A DNA stretch of 13,318 bases, taken from the NCBI GenBank assembly GCA_031292465.1, contig JARLHB010000367.1, positions 1 to 13,318 on the forward strand. Direction: 5' to 3'. The notes under the pieces are model-generated. The model saw only the letters and a list, made by a program, of their open reading frames with translations, ran no database searches and was not told the origin of the DNA. The position numbers and the translations under genes were made by a program. Shown in pieces: positions 7,366 to 13,318 of the stretch; position 1 is the first letter of the stretch; each line of letters starts with the position of its first letter. Source of the DNA: Ignavibacteriaceae bacterium (GTDB taxonomy: Bacteria; Bacteroidota; Ignavibacteria; Ignavibacteriales; Ignavibacteriaceae).

Positions 7366-8217
7366 ATGGTGGAACAGACATCTAACGGGAATAAAAATGT
7401 AATAACCTATCTCTTCTTTACTTTTACATTTAGTTCGGTTTTTTATTTCCTGATTATTTCCAACGGCCATTTAAACGGAGGACATGGCCTATATGTTCTT
7501 GGGCTTATGTGGTGCCCTGCCCTGGCTGCAATTTTAACCAGTTTTCTGCGTGGAATCCGTATTTCGGAAATGGGGTGGAAACCGAAGCCGGTAAAATATC
7601 TGGCCATAAGTTATTTTCTTCCAATTGCTTATACTTTTATAACATATATTGTAATATGGCTTACAAAATCCGGCGGCTTTTACAATAAAGATTTTGTAGA
7701 AGGAATCGGCATGCAAACAGGCTACCCCGGCCTGCCGGCAGGAATAGCCATTACATTATATGTTCTTATTACGGGTACCATAGGTATGGCAGGTTCAGTG
7801 TTTTCAGCGCTTGGTGAAGAAATAGGATGGCGCGGTTTTCTTGTTCCGCAGTTTGCTAAGAATCATTCATTTACAATAACATCAGTTACTGCCGGAATTA
7901 TCTGGTCAATCTGGCATTACCCCATATTACTTTTTGCAGATTATAATAATGGTGCTCCAGCCTGGTTTTCACTTACATGTTTTACAGTGCTTGTTATTTC
8001 AATAAGTTTTGCTTTCACTTGGTTAAGACTAAAATCAGGTACTTTATGGACGGGAGTTCTTCTGCATGCCAGCCATAATTTGTTTATTCAGGCAATTTTT
8101 ACGCCTTTAACATTTGATACCGGGAATACAAAATATTTTATTGATGAATTTGGCATAGGCCTGCCAATAGCTGCTATTATAGTCGCAATTATTTTCTGGA
8201 AAAGGAGAAGAGAATAA
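7366..8217 (+). CDS. CPBP family intramembrane metalloprotease (CAAX/Rce1-like, ABI domain)
   Basis: The 283-residue polytopic membrane protein has about seven or eight hydrophobic segments spread over the chain. The three CPBP motifs are all present: the glutamate pair E-E-x-x-W-R-G-F at 151-158, the histidine motif IWHYP with His184, and H-A-S-H-N at 234-238. Family knowledge: these residues form the active site of Rce1-type glutamate intramembrane proteases. Bacterial members serve in peptide or bacteriocin maturation and immunity, or in protein secretion stress, and the role is seldom known. No lantibiotic, bacteriocin or peptide precursor is seen nearby, so the substrate is unknown. The gene seems to stand alone. 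It is preceded by a 124-base spacer with a GC-rich hairpin and followed by a terminator-like hairpin. Confidence 0.9.
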   Translation: MVEQTSNGNKNVITYLFFTFTFSSVFYFLIISNGHLNGGHGLYVLGLMWCPALAAILTSFLRGIRISEMGWKPKPVKYLAISYFLPIAYTFITYIVIWLTKSGGFYNKDFVEGIGMQTGYPGLPAGIAITLYVLITGTIGMAGSVFSALGEEIGWRGFLVPQFAKNHSFTITSVTAGIIWSIWHYPILLFADYNNGAPAWFSLTCFTVLVISISFAFTWLRLKSGTLWTGVLLHASHNLFIQAIFTPLTFDTGNTKYFIDEFGIGLPIAAIIVAIIFWKRRRE

Positions 8218-8279
8218 CCCGGCGCAGAATTGGAAACAGCAAAGGTCTTATAATATTTTAATTAAAATAGGAATATAAA

Positions 8280-8316
8280 CTGCCGCTGCCCGGTTAAGAA
8301 CAGCAGCAGCTTTTTT
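8280..8316 (+). terminator. Rho-independent terminator after the CPBP gene
   Basis: CTGCCGCTG (8280-8288) pairs with CAGCAGCAG (8301-8309) in a 9-base stem with one C-A mismatch. A 12-base loop lies between them, and TTTTTT follows one base later (8311-8316). The repetitive arms also allow a pairing shifted by two bases, with the U-tract right after the stem. It lies about 60 bases past the CPBP stop. The minus-strand side lacks a U-tract of similar quality, so ending the facing gene there is less sure. Confidence 0.7.
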
Positions 8317-8332
8317 CATTGCGATTAAAAAT

Positions 8333-8779
8333 TTAGAACGGGGCGCTTACAACTACATAAACTCTCTCACGCGGCAGGAATCTATAATATATTCCGCCGA
8401 ACAAATAATATTTTAATCTGTTGTGGCGAATTATTCTATAACCGCCGGGCAGTATGTCAATCCTTGCGCCTATTGGAGCATCCACTACAGCATAACCGCT
8501 AGGCCTTCTTTCATAAAATGCGCCGCTCCTGTAGAATACATGCCTGTCTTTTACTATTACTTCCCTGTAGTCATCATCATGCCTGACGACTACTTTTTCC
8601 CTTCTGCCATGGTCCCTATCGCGGCGTCCATGATTACCCATATCGTGTCTCTCGCTATGTCCGCGGTGTTCACCATTATCTTTTCCGTGATCTTGTGCAT
8701 AATCAGTCATTGGCATAGTAAATAATATTGCTGAAGTCAGCAAAATTATCCAGCTTATTTTAGATGCCGTCTTTTTCAT
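8333..8779 (-). CDS. Small secreted His/Arg-rich protein, DUF6515-like
   Basis: The 148-residue product has a signal peptide (basic MKKTASK start, hydrophobic 9-22, probable cleavage near AQ at 28-29). A highly charged segment at about 29-70 contains seven histidines with many Arg, Asp and Gly. A C-terminal domain at about 75-148 follows, in short tyrosine-rich beta-strands (VFYRSGAFYE, GYAVVDAPIGARI, YYLFGGIYYRF). The 'GxFY...GY.VV.APxGA...LP.G...I...YY.GGxYYR' pattern is what I associate with DUF6515-type exported proteins. That assignment is from memory. The function is unknown. The histidine-rich stretch could bind metal ions, which is inference. The start is supported by AAGGA 8 bases before the ATG. 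The gene stands alone and converges on the CPBP gene. Confidence 0.75.
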   Translation of the reverse strand: MKKTASKISWIILLTSAILFTMPMTDYAQDHGKDNGEHRGHSERHDMGNHGRRDRDHGRREKVVVRHDDDYREVIVKDRHVFYRSGAFYERRPSGYAVVDAPIGARIDILPGGYRIIRHNRLKYYLFGGIYYRFLPRERVYVVVSAPF

Positions 8780-8994
8780 TTTTATATTCCTTAGTTTATT
8801 TTAAGAAATTTACTTCTGATTTTATTAAGCTAATATGATTTATTTCATATTAAATTTCAATCGACATACTTCTGAATATTAGTCAATCCATAGCACAACA
8901 GGGTTTAAAGAAAAGTAAAAGATTAATAATATTTAATGATAGGGTAATATCTGGGAATGTTATTTAGAACCGGCACAGTATATTTTGAAAATTT

Positions 8995-9522
8995 TTACGC
9001 AAATTCTTCCGGATAAATTAATGTCCCCGCCACATCCTTCAATCCGTTTTCAATTAATTCTATCGCCATAAAAACATCTGCAGGAACCTCAATAGAAGAT
9101 TTAATATTGTACTTTTCTGCTTTTTGAAATCCAAATCGCGGGTAATAGTCCGGGTGGCCAACAACCATTACAGATTTAAATCCCATTTCTTTTGCTCTTT
9201 TAAGCCCTTCATTTATTAGCATTGAGCCAATGCCTTTCCGCTGGTATTCAGGAAGTACAGAAACAGGCGCAAGTTCAAGGGTTTCATAAGACTTTTCAAC
9301 ATCTTTAATATATAATTTTGTAAACAGAATATGCCCGATAATTTTGCCATCAAGTTTTGCAACAATTGACAGTTCTTCAACAAAATTAGGGCCTTTCCTA
9401 AGCTTGTGTACCAGTTCCCCCTCCTTATGATTACTGAAAGGCATATCTTTAAAAGCTAAATCGGTTAAATTGATTACTTCTTCGTAATCTTCAGGTTTTT
9501 CCGTGCTTAAAATAATTCCCAT
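8995..9522 (-). CDS. GNAT family N-acetyltransferase (YhbS-like)
   Basis: The 175-residue GNAT protein carries the acetyl-CoA pyrophosphate-binding motif Q-R-K-G-I-G-S at 94-100, preceded by the beta-4 strand LAPVSVLPEY. It then has V-V-G-H-P-D-Y-Y-P-R-F-G-F at about 120-132, which is typical of the YhbS-like subgroup. The substrate cannot be read from the sequence. GGGA (9529-9532) lies 6 bases before the ATG. It lies 75 bases after the NADH dehydrogenase gene on the same strand. It could be the last gene of that transcript or have its own promoter. A 6-base inverted repeat (GTATAT/ATATAC, 9553-9569) lies in that gap. No terminator is visible downstream. Confidence 0.9.
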   Translation of the reverse strand: MGIILSTEKPEDYEEVINLTDLAFKDMPFSNHKEGELVHKLRKGPNFVEELSIVAKLDGKIIGHILFTKLYIKDVEKSYETLELAPVSVLPEYQRKGIGSMLINEGLKRAKEMGFKSVMVVGHPDYYPRFGFQKAEKYNIKSSIEVPADVFMAIELIENGLKDVAGTLIYPEEFA

Positions 9523-9597
9523 TTTGTTTCCCGTTTTTCTAAAGATGTTTTTGTATATAAAAAATATACGAATTAGAAAATTTTATTCCTACAGTTT

Positions 9598-10842
9598 TTA
9601 CTCCGGATGTTTTGTAATTAATCTTACACCGCGCCTGCCTGTAAAATAATACATCATCCATTCACCCATTACCCTGAACCTGTTTCTGAATGTAATGAGA
9701 AAGAAAATATGGACAAACGACCAAAGGAACCAGGCAATAAATTGAGAAAACTCCATCCTGCCTATTTTTGCAACTGCTTTTGCTTTTCCTATTGTAGCCA
9801 TAGTGCCTTTATCAAAATACACAAAAGGCTTCCTGGCTTTTCCTTTTACTTCTTTATTTATTAAAGAAGCAATGTAACCGCCCTGCTGTATTGCGACCGG
9901 CGCTATGCCGGGCAGAAGGCTGCCGTTTTTATCTGTTGCATGAGCAGCATCTCCAATTACAAATATATTGGGAGAGCCTTTTAAGGAAAGATCACTTTCA
10001 ACTATTACCCGCCCCGCCCGGTCAAGTTCCACATCGAGCGTTTTTAACAATGGTGAAGCCGCATTACCTGCCGCCCAAATAATATTTTTTGATTTTATAA
10101 TACCGCTTCCCGTTTCTACAAAACCGGATTTTACATTAGTGATTCTTGTATTTACCAATACCTTTACACCCATGGCTTCTAGATCTTTTTTGGCTATTTC
10201 TGATAGCTTTTCAGAGTATGAGGGAAGAACCCCTGGCCCGGCTTCCACCAGTATAACCTTTGCTTCTTCCGGCTTTATATGCCTGAAATTTTTCAGCATG
10301 GTTTTCTTCGCAATTTCGGCAATAGATCCCGCCAGTTCAACACCCGTTGGCCCGCCGCCAACAATTACAAAAGTAAGGTAATCGTTTTTTGCTGATTTGT
10401 CTTCGATAATTTCCGCTTCTTCAAATGAACGGAGAATATTTTCTCTAATTGTTAAAGCATCATTCAGGGTTTTTAATCCCGGTGCAAATTTTTCCCAGTC
10501 TGTATTACCAAAGTATGAATGTGAAGAACCGGGAGCCAATATCAAATAATCAAATTTAATCTGCCTGTCTTTTAACTGCACATAGGAATCTGTTTTATTA
10601 ACAGATAATACTTCTGATAAAATTATATCAACATTATTTTTATTGCTTAGTATTCCGCGGATTGGTACGGCAATATCTCCCGGCGATAGCGCCGCCGATG
10701 CTACCTGGTAAAGAAGCGGCTGAAAAAGGTGGTGATTGGTTTTATCAATAACAATTAATTCCAGGTTATTGCTTTTAAGCTTCTTGGCAGCAGTTAACCC
10801 GCCAAATCCTCCACCGACTATTATTACCCTTTTTTTATCCAT
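9598..10842 (-). CDS. ndh: Type II NADH dehydrogenase-like FAD/NAD(P)-dependent oxidoreductase
   Basis: Starting at the ATG at 10842, the protein has 414 residues. The FAD-binding G-G-G-F-G-G follows directly at 10-15, and the NAD(P)H-binding V-G-G-G-P-T-G is at 161-167. The second FAD contact I-G-D-A-A-H is at 296-301, near the AIQQGG motif (317-322). A hydrophobic stretch at 366-385 and a basic C-terminus suit membrane association. NDH-2 passes electrons from NADH to quinone without pumping protons. A related NAD(P)H:quinone or sulfide-quinone-type role is the alternative, but the AIQQGG and C-terminal region favour NDH-2. A longer frame with a GTG at 10899 would add 19 residues before the dinucleotide fold and is rejected. 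GGA lies 7 bases before the ATG. The nitroreductase gene lies 87 bases upstream on the same strand. Confidence 0.9.
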   Translation of the reverse strand: MDKKRVIIVGGGFGGLTAAKKLKSNNLELIVIDKTNHHLFQPLLYQVASAALSPGDIAVPIRGILSNKNNVDIILSEVLSVNKTDSYVQLKDRQIKFDYLILAPGSSHSYFGNTDWEKFAPGLKTLNDALTIRENILRSFEEAEIIEDKSAKNDYLTFVIVGGGPTGVELAGSIAEIAKKTMLKNFRHIKPEEAKVILVEAGPGVLPSYSEKLSEIAKKDLEAMGVKVLVNTRITNVKSGFVETGSGIIKSKNIIWAAGNAASPLLKTLDVELDRAGRVIVESDLSLKGSPNIFVIGDAAHATDKNGSLLPGIAPVAIQQGGYIASLINKEVKGKARKPFVYFDKGTMATIGKAKAVAKIGRMEFSQFIAWFLWSFVHIFFLITFRNRFRVMGEWMMYYFTGRRGVRLITKHPE

Positions 10843-10929
10843 AATTATTCCATAAAATAAATAATATTTACATATGAAATTTAGGGTAATAATAATCACC
10901 GGGAGTTGAGCATAAGCAAACCTGTTTTA

Positions 10930-11589
10930 TTAATCAATTCCATTCCAGAATGTTATTTCTTCAACATCCAATCGTAAAGTGGGATGTGCAGGTTGTGCTG
11001 CTTTGCCGATTGGTATCATAAGAACATTTATATACCTGTCGGGAATATTCAGAATCTTACGCAGGCCCTCCATGTTATAACCAATCATAGGCACAGTATC
11101 ATATCCTTTGGTTTTAGCAACAAGCATTAATTGCATTGCAGCAAGAGAACCGTCGATTAAGGCGATTTCCTTTCTCCAGTTCGGGTTTCCATATCTGGAG
11201 TTCTCTTTTTCGTAGTTTTCTTTCACCTTTTTAACTTTAGCATCTTTATATTCTTCAGTTACAATTCCTTGTTTAACAGACTGAGTAAATATTTTCTCTG
11301 CCTGCTGATAACCTTTCAAATCACCCAGTATAATTATCAATGCAGATGCTTCCAGAACCTGATGCTGATCGTTGCTGACAGTAAATATTTTTTCTTTCAA
11401 TTTCTGATCGGTTATAACCAAGAAACGCCATGTCTGCAGGTTATTGCCGGACGGAGCAGAAACCGCTTCTTTTATAATTTCTTTAATTTCATTATCTGAA
11501 ATCTTAAAATCCGGGTCATAATGCCTGATTGAATGGCGTTCTCTTATTATATTCGATAATTCAGTAAATTTATTTTCGTTCGTACCCAT
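10930..11589 (-). CDS. Nitroreductase family protein (FMN-dependent NAD(P)H oxidoreductase)
   Basis: The 219-residue product starts with the family's R-x-R/E-x-S-I-R-x-Y/F motif (RERHSIRHYDP, about 16-26). The SAPSGNNLQTWRFLVI segment at about 44-59 holds FMN-binding residues. A DGSLAAMQLMLVAKTKG helix near 146-162 and the C-terminal PIGK segment near 190-195 follow. The length is usual for the group. Family members reduce nitro compounds, quinones or flavins with NAD(P)H. The natural substrate is not predictable. GGGA lies 7 bases before the ATG. It is probably first in a nitroreductase-ndh-GNAT row. A palindrome and a promoter-like TAATTTTG element lie 34-59 bases upstream. Confidence 0.9.
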   Translation of the reverse strand: MGTNENKFTELSNIIRERHSIRHYDPDFKISDNEIKEIIKEAVSAPSGNNLQTWRFLVITDQKLKEKIFTVSNDQHQVLEASALIIILGDLKGYQQAEKIFTQSVKQGIVTEEYKDAKVKKVKENYEKENSRYGNPNWRKEIALIDGSLAAMQLMLVAKTKGYDTVPMIGYNMEGLRKILNIPDRYINVLMIPIGKAAQPAHPTLRLDVEEITFWNGID

Positions 11590-11622
11590 TTATTTATCCC
11601 AATTATTTTTTGTATTACAATT

Positions 11623-11648
11623 CAAAATTATTTACAAATGTACATTTG
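11623..11648 (-). promoter_or_regulatory. Candidate promoter element and palindromic operator of the nitroreductase gene
   Basis: A perfect 14-base palindrome CAAATGTACATTTG (11635-11648) stands four bases before TAATTTTG on the minus strand (11630-11623), a match to the TAnnTTTG type of -7 element known from Bacteroidota. The palindrome would then lie in the promoter spacer, where a repressor dimer could act. No convincing upstream element (TTG/TTTG) was found at the usual distance, so the promoter part is tentative. Confidence 0.4.
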
Positions 11649-11865
11649 AATAATCAGGAAATCAATAATGAAGTTTTTAGGGTAATATGAAATTATTTCT
11701 CATATCCTGGAATGTATCCTTCAATGGCGTATATTAAAAATGAGAGTAACTATAACATTTATTATCATTTGAAACATTTCACAGTTTTAATTTGATAGAA
11801 TTTTTAAGACGATAATAAATAGCACTTAATCCTGTACAAAATAATAACCTATATTACGTCTGTCC

Positions 11866-11940
11866 TTACCCCGTCAGGGGTAAAATATTTGTAGAGAAAC
11901 ATTAAATAACACAACCAGAACCGCAGAGCGGTGACATATT
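11866..11940 (+). repeat. Left array of hairpin repeats (two units 52 bases apart)
   Basis: Unit 1 is TTACCCC-gtca-GGGGTAA (11866-11883), followed by AATATTTGTAGAGAA. Unit 2 is ACCGC-aga-GCGGT (11920-11932), followed by GACATATTT. The two stems start 52 bases apart (11868 and 11920). The arms differ in sequence but are compensated, so the stem is kept while the bases change. The flank, roughly G-[AG]-[AC]-A-T-A-T-T-T, is shared with the right array. Confidence 0.65.
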
Positions 11941-11957
11941 TTGGTTTTATTTTTCAT

Positions 11958-11990
11958 GCCCCAGCGATATAATATTAATAGAGAAGGAAT
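11958..11990 (+). repeat. Degenerate third repeat unit carrying the ribosome binding site
   Basis: The sequence ATAATATTAATAGAGAAGG resembles the tail of unit 1 (AAAATATTTGTAGAGAA; TAGAGAA is identical). Only a half stem (GCCCC) precedes it. The AGAAGGA at 11982-11988 that serves the next gene overlaps the repeat-like TAGAGAA. The assignment is tentative because the hairpin is lost. Confidence 0.35.
11982..11988 (+). promoter_or_regulatory. Ribosome binding site deciding the start of the NadS-like gene
   Basis: AGAAGGA lies 6 bases before the ATG at 11995. The longer frames starting at TTG 11941 or ATG 11956 have no such site and would add residues not seen in the family. Confidence 0.7.
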
Positions 11991-11994
11991 TACA

Positions 11995-12291
11995 ATGAGA
12001 GACGAATTATTCAAAGAACTTCAGAATAGCATTAAAGAAGGCGGCAGGATATTAAAAGGTAAAAAGAAACCCGACAGAGAATTTAATTTTACTAACCCGG
12101 ATCCAAAACAAATCCGGGAAAATCTTGGTTTGTCTCAAAGCAAATTTGCCAAATTATTAGGCATAAGCACATCTACTCTTCAAAATTGGGAACAAGGCAG
12201 AAGGAAACCGGAAGGCCCGGCAAAGATTTTATTAAATGTTGCTGCAAAATATCCGGATGCAGTTTTGAATACAGTATTTAACCGGCAATAA
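11995..12291 (+). CDS. NadS/HigA-like XRE-family helix-turn-helix regulator (antitoxin-type), no toxin seen
   Basis: The 98-residue protein begins MRDELFKELQNSIKEGGRIL, followed by a basic KGKKKPDREF. This N-terminal segment is typical of NadS-type antitoxins. A Cro/C1-type helix-turn-helix lies at about 43-72 (LGLSQSKFAKLLGISTSTLQNWEQG, with RRKP after it), followed by a short helical tail. Family knowledge: such proteins are usually the second gene of a type II toxin-antitoxin pair with a RelE/HigB-type toxin just upstream, and they repress their own operon. Here no frame of toxin length exists upstream or downstream. The frame overlapping the ATG is open for only about 30 codons and is not toxin-like. 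It may be an orphan antitoxin acting as a plain repressor, or a relic. It is flanked on both sides by inverted hairpin-repeat arrays. Confidence 0.85.
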   Translation: MRDELFKELQNSIKEGGRILKGKKKPDREFNFTNPDPKQIRENLGLSQSKFAKLLGISTSTLQNWEQGRRKPEGPAKILLNVAAKYPDAVLNTVFNRQ

Positions 12292-12308
12292 TATTCTATG
12301 GAGAATAT
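12291..12308. repeat. Small hairpin at the stop codon of the NadS-like gene
   Basis: ATATTCT (12291-12297) and AGAATAT (12302-12308) form a 7-base-pair stem with a 4-base loop starting in the last base of the TAA stop. It is AT-rich and lacks a U-tract, so at best it is a weak terminator. Confidence 0.3.
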
Positions 12309-12675
12309 AAATTTAACTTTGATTCAGTAATTCTTCTAACCCAAAAAAAATACAAATATTGTTGTCAATACAGTAAATATAGTATCATCTTTAACAGATA
12401 GACATAAAATAGGAACAGTATGTGATGGGTCCATATTAACTCTCTATTAATATATTTTATTTTGATAAAGCATCAAATAATTTACGAAGTACTTCTATGT
12501 CATCCCTAAAGGGATTTTATTATTTCTCATTATTCTTATCACTATAAATATTCCATCCCTACGGGATTCTTTTTCTTCAATCCGGCGGAATGGAATATTC
12601 CTTTTAAGTTTAAAAAATAATAAACGATATATTTCTGGCACAAAATGAATACCAAGTCGGCAAAATAAACGATGT
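12292..12675. other. Intergenic region between the NadS-like gene and prmA
   Basis: Two genes converge on this 384-base stretch and no coding frame is supported. It holds a hairpin at the stop codon, an AT-rich featureless part (about 12310-12480), the right hairpin-repeat array (12502-12602), and a 10-base direct repeat AATAAACGAT at 12619-12628 and 12664-12673. No clear terminator for either gene was found. Confidence 0.6.
12502..12602 (-). repeat. Right array of hairpin repeats, inverted relative to the left array
   Basis: On the minus strand, ATCCC-gta-GGGAT (12567-12555) is followed by GGAATATTTATAG. ATCCC-ttta-GGGAT (12515-12502) is followed by GACATAGAAG. The two units start 52 bases apart, the same period as the left array, and the shared pattern is stem, then G-[AG]-[AC]-ATATTTRTAG. 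A weaker TCC-ggc-GGA (12581-12589) and GGAATATTCC (12593-12602) beyond may be the remains of a third unit. Confidence 0.65.
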
Positions 12676-13318
12676 TTACTGCAATCTCAGTTTAAGCGCA
12701 ATCCATTCATCAAGAGATTTTTTTTCAAGCAGTTCAAAATTCAATGCTGAATATTTTTTAACAATATCTTCCTCATCAGTATAAAGCAGCCCGGAAAGTA
12801 TTAGCAGTCCGCCGGGTTTTAATCTAATCTTAAATTCTTCAGCAATATTCAACAAAATATTTTTCTGGATATTAGCGGTAATAAGGTCAAAATTATTTTC
12901 GGGAATATCCTTTATTTCGCCAAGCCTTACATCAATATTCTTGTCAACAAAATTAAGCTTGCAGTTTTCTTTCCCGTTATCATAGCACCATTCATCAATG
13001 TCCACAGCAATGGCAGATTCTGCACCCAGCTTTATTGCCGCTATTGCCAGCACCCCTGTACCGGACCCGACATCAAGCAATCTTATTCCCTTTTCAACAT
13101 TTGTTTCAAGGAATTGCAAAACCAATTTTGTTGTCTGATGCTCGCCGGTACCAAATGACATTTTAGGATCAATAGTAATAATAACTTGTCCCGGCTTCGA
13201 CTGGTATTCTTTAAACGTCGGTTTAATTACAAGTTTATCCGAAACTTCAATTATATTAACGGATTTTTCCCATTCTTCATTCCAGTTTTTATCCTCAACT
13301 AAATTCTCCTCAACTGAA
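12676..13318 (-). CDS. prmA: Ribosomal protein L11 methyltransferase PrmA (N-terminus beyond right edge)
   Basis: The frame is open from the stop at 12676 to the right edge, about 213 codons in the window. The methionine at 13161 is an internal residue, not the start. Upstream of it the frame reads NWNEEWEKS, then LVIKPTFKEY and IITIDPK, running into MSFGTGEH. This is the conserved PrmA linker and catalytic-domain entry (family pattern DPgmAFGTGxH). Then follow SAM-binding motif I LLDVGSGTGVLAIAA, the acidic AVDID, and the ANIQKNILL segment that corresponds to the family's A-N-I-x-x-x-x-L catalytic loop. PrmA trimethylates the N-terminus and lysines of ribosomal protein L11 in the cytoplasm. 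The N-terminal L11-binding domain is missing only because of the window edge. Confidence 0.93.
   Translation of the reverse strand, partial: SVEENLVEDKNWNEEWEKSVNIIEVSDKLVIKPTFKEYQSKPGQVIITIDPKMSFGTGEHQTTKLVLQFLETNVEKGIRLLDVGSGTGVLAIAAIKLGAESAIAVDIDEWCYDNGKENCKLNFVDKNIDVRLGEIKDIPENNFDLITANIQKNILLNIAEEFKIRLKPGGLLILSGLLYTDEEDIVKKYSALNFELLEKKSLDEWIALKLRLQ

Larger units (their letters stand above)
11590..11994. other. Intergenic region between the nitroreductase and NadS-like genes
   Basis: This divergent spacer of 405 bases has no supported gene. The left part holds the nitroreductase palindrome/promoter candidate (11623-11648). The stretch 11650-11860 is AT-rich with nothing I recognise and no trace of a toxin frame. 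The right part (11866-11990) holds hairpin repeats and the ribosome binding site of the NadS-like gene. Confidence 0.6.

Noticed and set aside
8423..8725. 100-codon plus-strand frame inside the small secreted protein gene
   Set aside because: It is a reverse-strand shadow. The minus-strand frame has a signal peptide and a good ribosome binding site, and this one has neither.
9553..9569. GTATAT/ATATAC inverted repeat as an operator for the GNAT gene
   Set aside because: Six AT-rich base pairs are expected by chance in such spacer sequence, and nothing else supports a site.
9968..10381. 137-codon plus-strand frame inside ndh
   Set aside because: It is antisense to the conserved NAD(P)H-binding domain, without family features or a ribosome binding site.
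10843..10899. 19-residue N-terminal extension of ndh from a GTG codon
   Set aside because: The family starts just before the G-x-G-x-x-G fold. The ATG at 10842 has a GGA at the right distance and the extension is AT-coded, non-conserved-looking sequence.
11906..11998. Possible C-terminal remnant of a toxin overlapping the ATG of the NadS-like gene
   Set aside because: The frame is open for only about 30 codons, translates the hairpin repeat and shows no RelE/HigB features.
11866..12602. CRISPR array suggested by about 52-base spaced repeats
   Set aside because: There are only two clear units on each side, the hairpin arms differ between units, the AT tails are conserved instead of the arms, and no cas gene is present.
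13159..13161. Methionine at 13161 as the start of prmA
   Set aside because: The frame continues upstream with conserved PrmA residues to the window edge, so the true start is outside.

Overview
The window is AT-rich bacterial chromosome with ordinary gene density. Its gene complement points to the Bacteroidota/Chlorobiota/Ignavibacteriota assemblage: a MoxR-DUF58-BatD-like-BatA cluster, an RlmI-type methyltransferase, a NadS-like regulator, and short hairpin repeats in the spacers. Several genes have clear Shine-Dalgarno sequences (for example GGAG before the rRNA methyltransferase), which are usually weak in core Bacteroidota. That leans towards an Ignavibacteria-like lineage, but the placement is inference. 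No rRNA, tRNA, CRISPR array, transposase or phage gene was seen.

Layout. (1) 1-3569, minus strand: a moxR / DUF58 / BatD-like / batA operon that runs off the left edge. Genes 2-4 overlap by 7 and 11 bases. A strong ECF-sigma-type promoter candidate (TGCAACC, 16 bases, CGTCTAA) lies about 55-85 bases before moxR, and moxR appears to start with TTG. (2) 3570-4100: a non-coding spacer with the promoter, small repeats and a good bidirectional terminator. (3) 4101-5318, minus: an RlmI-family rRNA cytosine methyltransferase. It is divergent from (4) 5391-7241, plus: a secreted protein that joins a metallophosphoesterase-like domain, apparently stripped of its metal ligands, to an eight-repeat beta-propeller. 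(5) 7366-8217, plus: a CPBP/CAAX-type membrane protease, followed by a terminator. (6) 8333-8779, minus: a small secreted His/Arg-rich protein. (7) 11589 down to 8995, minus: nitroreductase, type II NADH dehydrogenase and a GNAT acetyltransferase in a row with 75-87 base gaps. (8) 11995-12291, plus: a NadS/HigA-like XRE regulator with no toxin partner in sight. It is flanked by two small arrays of a roughly 52-base hairpin repeat facing each other. (9) 12676-13318, minus: prmA, whose N-terminus lies past the right edge.

How the genes may work together. The left operon is the Bat/MoxR-VWA envelope module: an AAA+ ATPase, a DUF58 VWA protein, and membrane-anchored BatD-like and BatA proteins. 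The ECF-like promoter suggests envelope-stress control. The two translation-related methyltransferases (RlmI-like for 23S rRNA, PrmA for L11) are housekeeping genes. The nitroreductase and NDH-2 are flavin-dependent NAD(P)H oxidoreductases and could share a transcript. The most unusual items are the pseudo-phosphatase/propeller fusion, the inverted hairpin-repeat arrays around the orphan NadS-like gene, and the ECF promoter of the bat operon.
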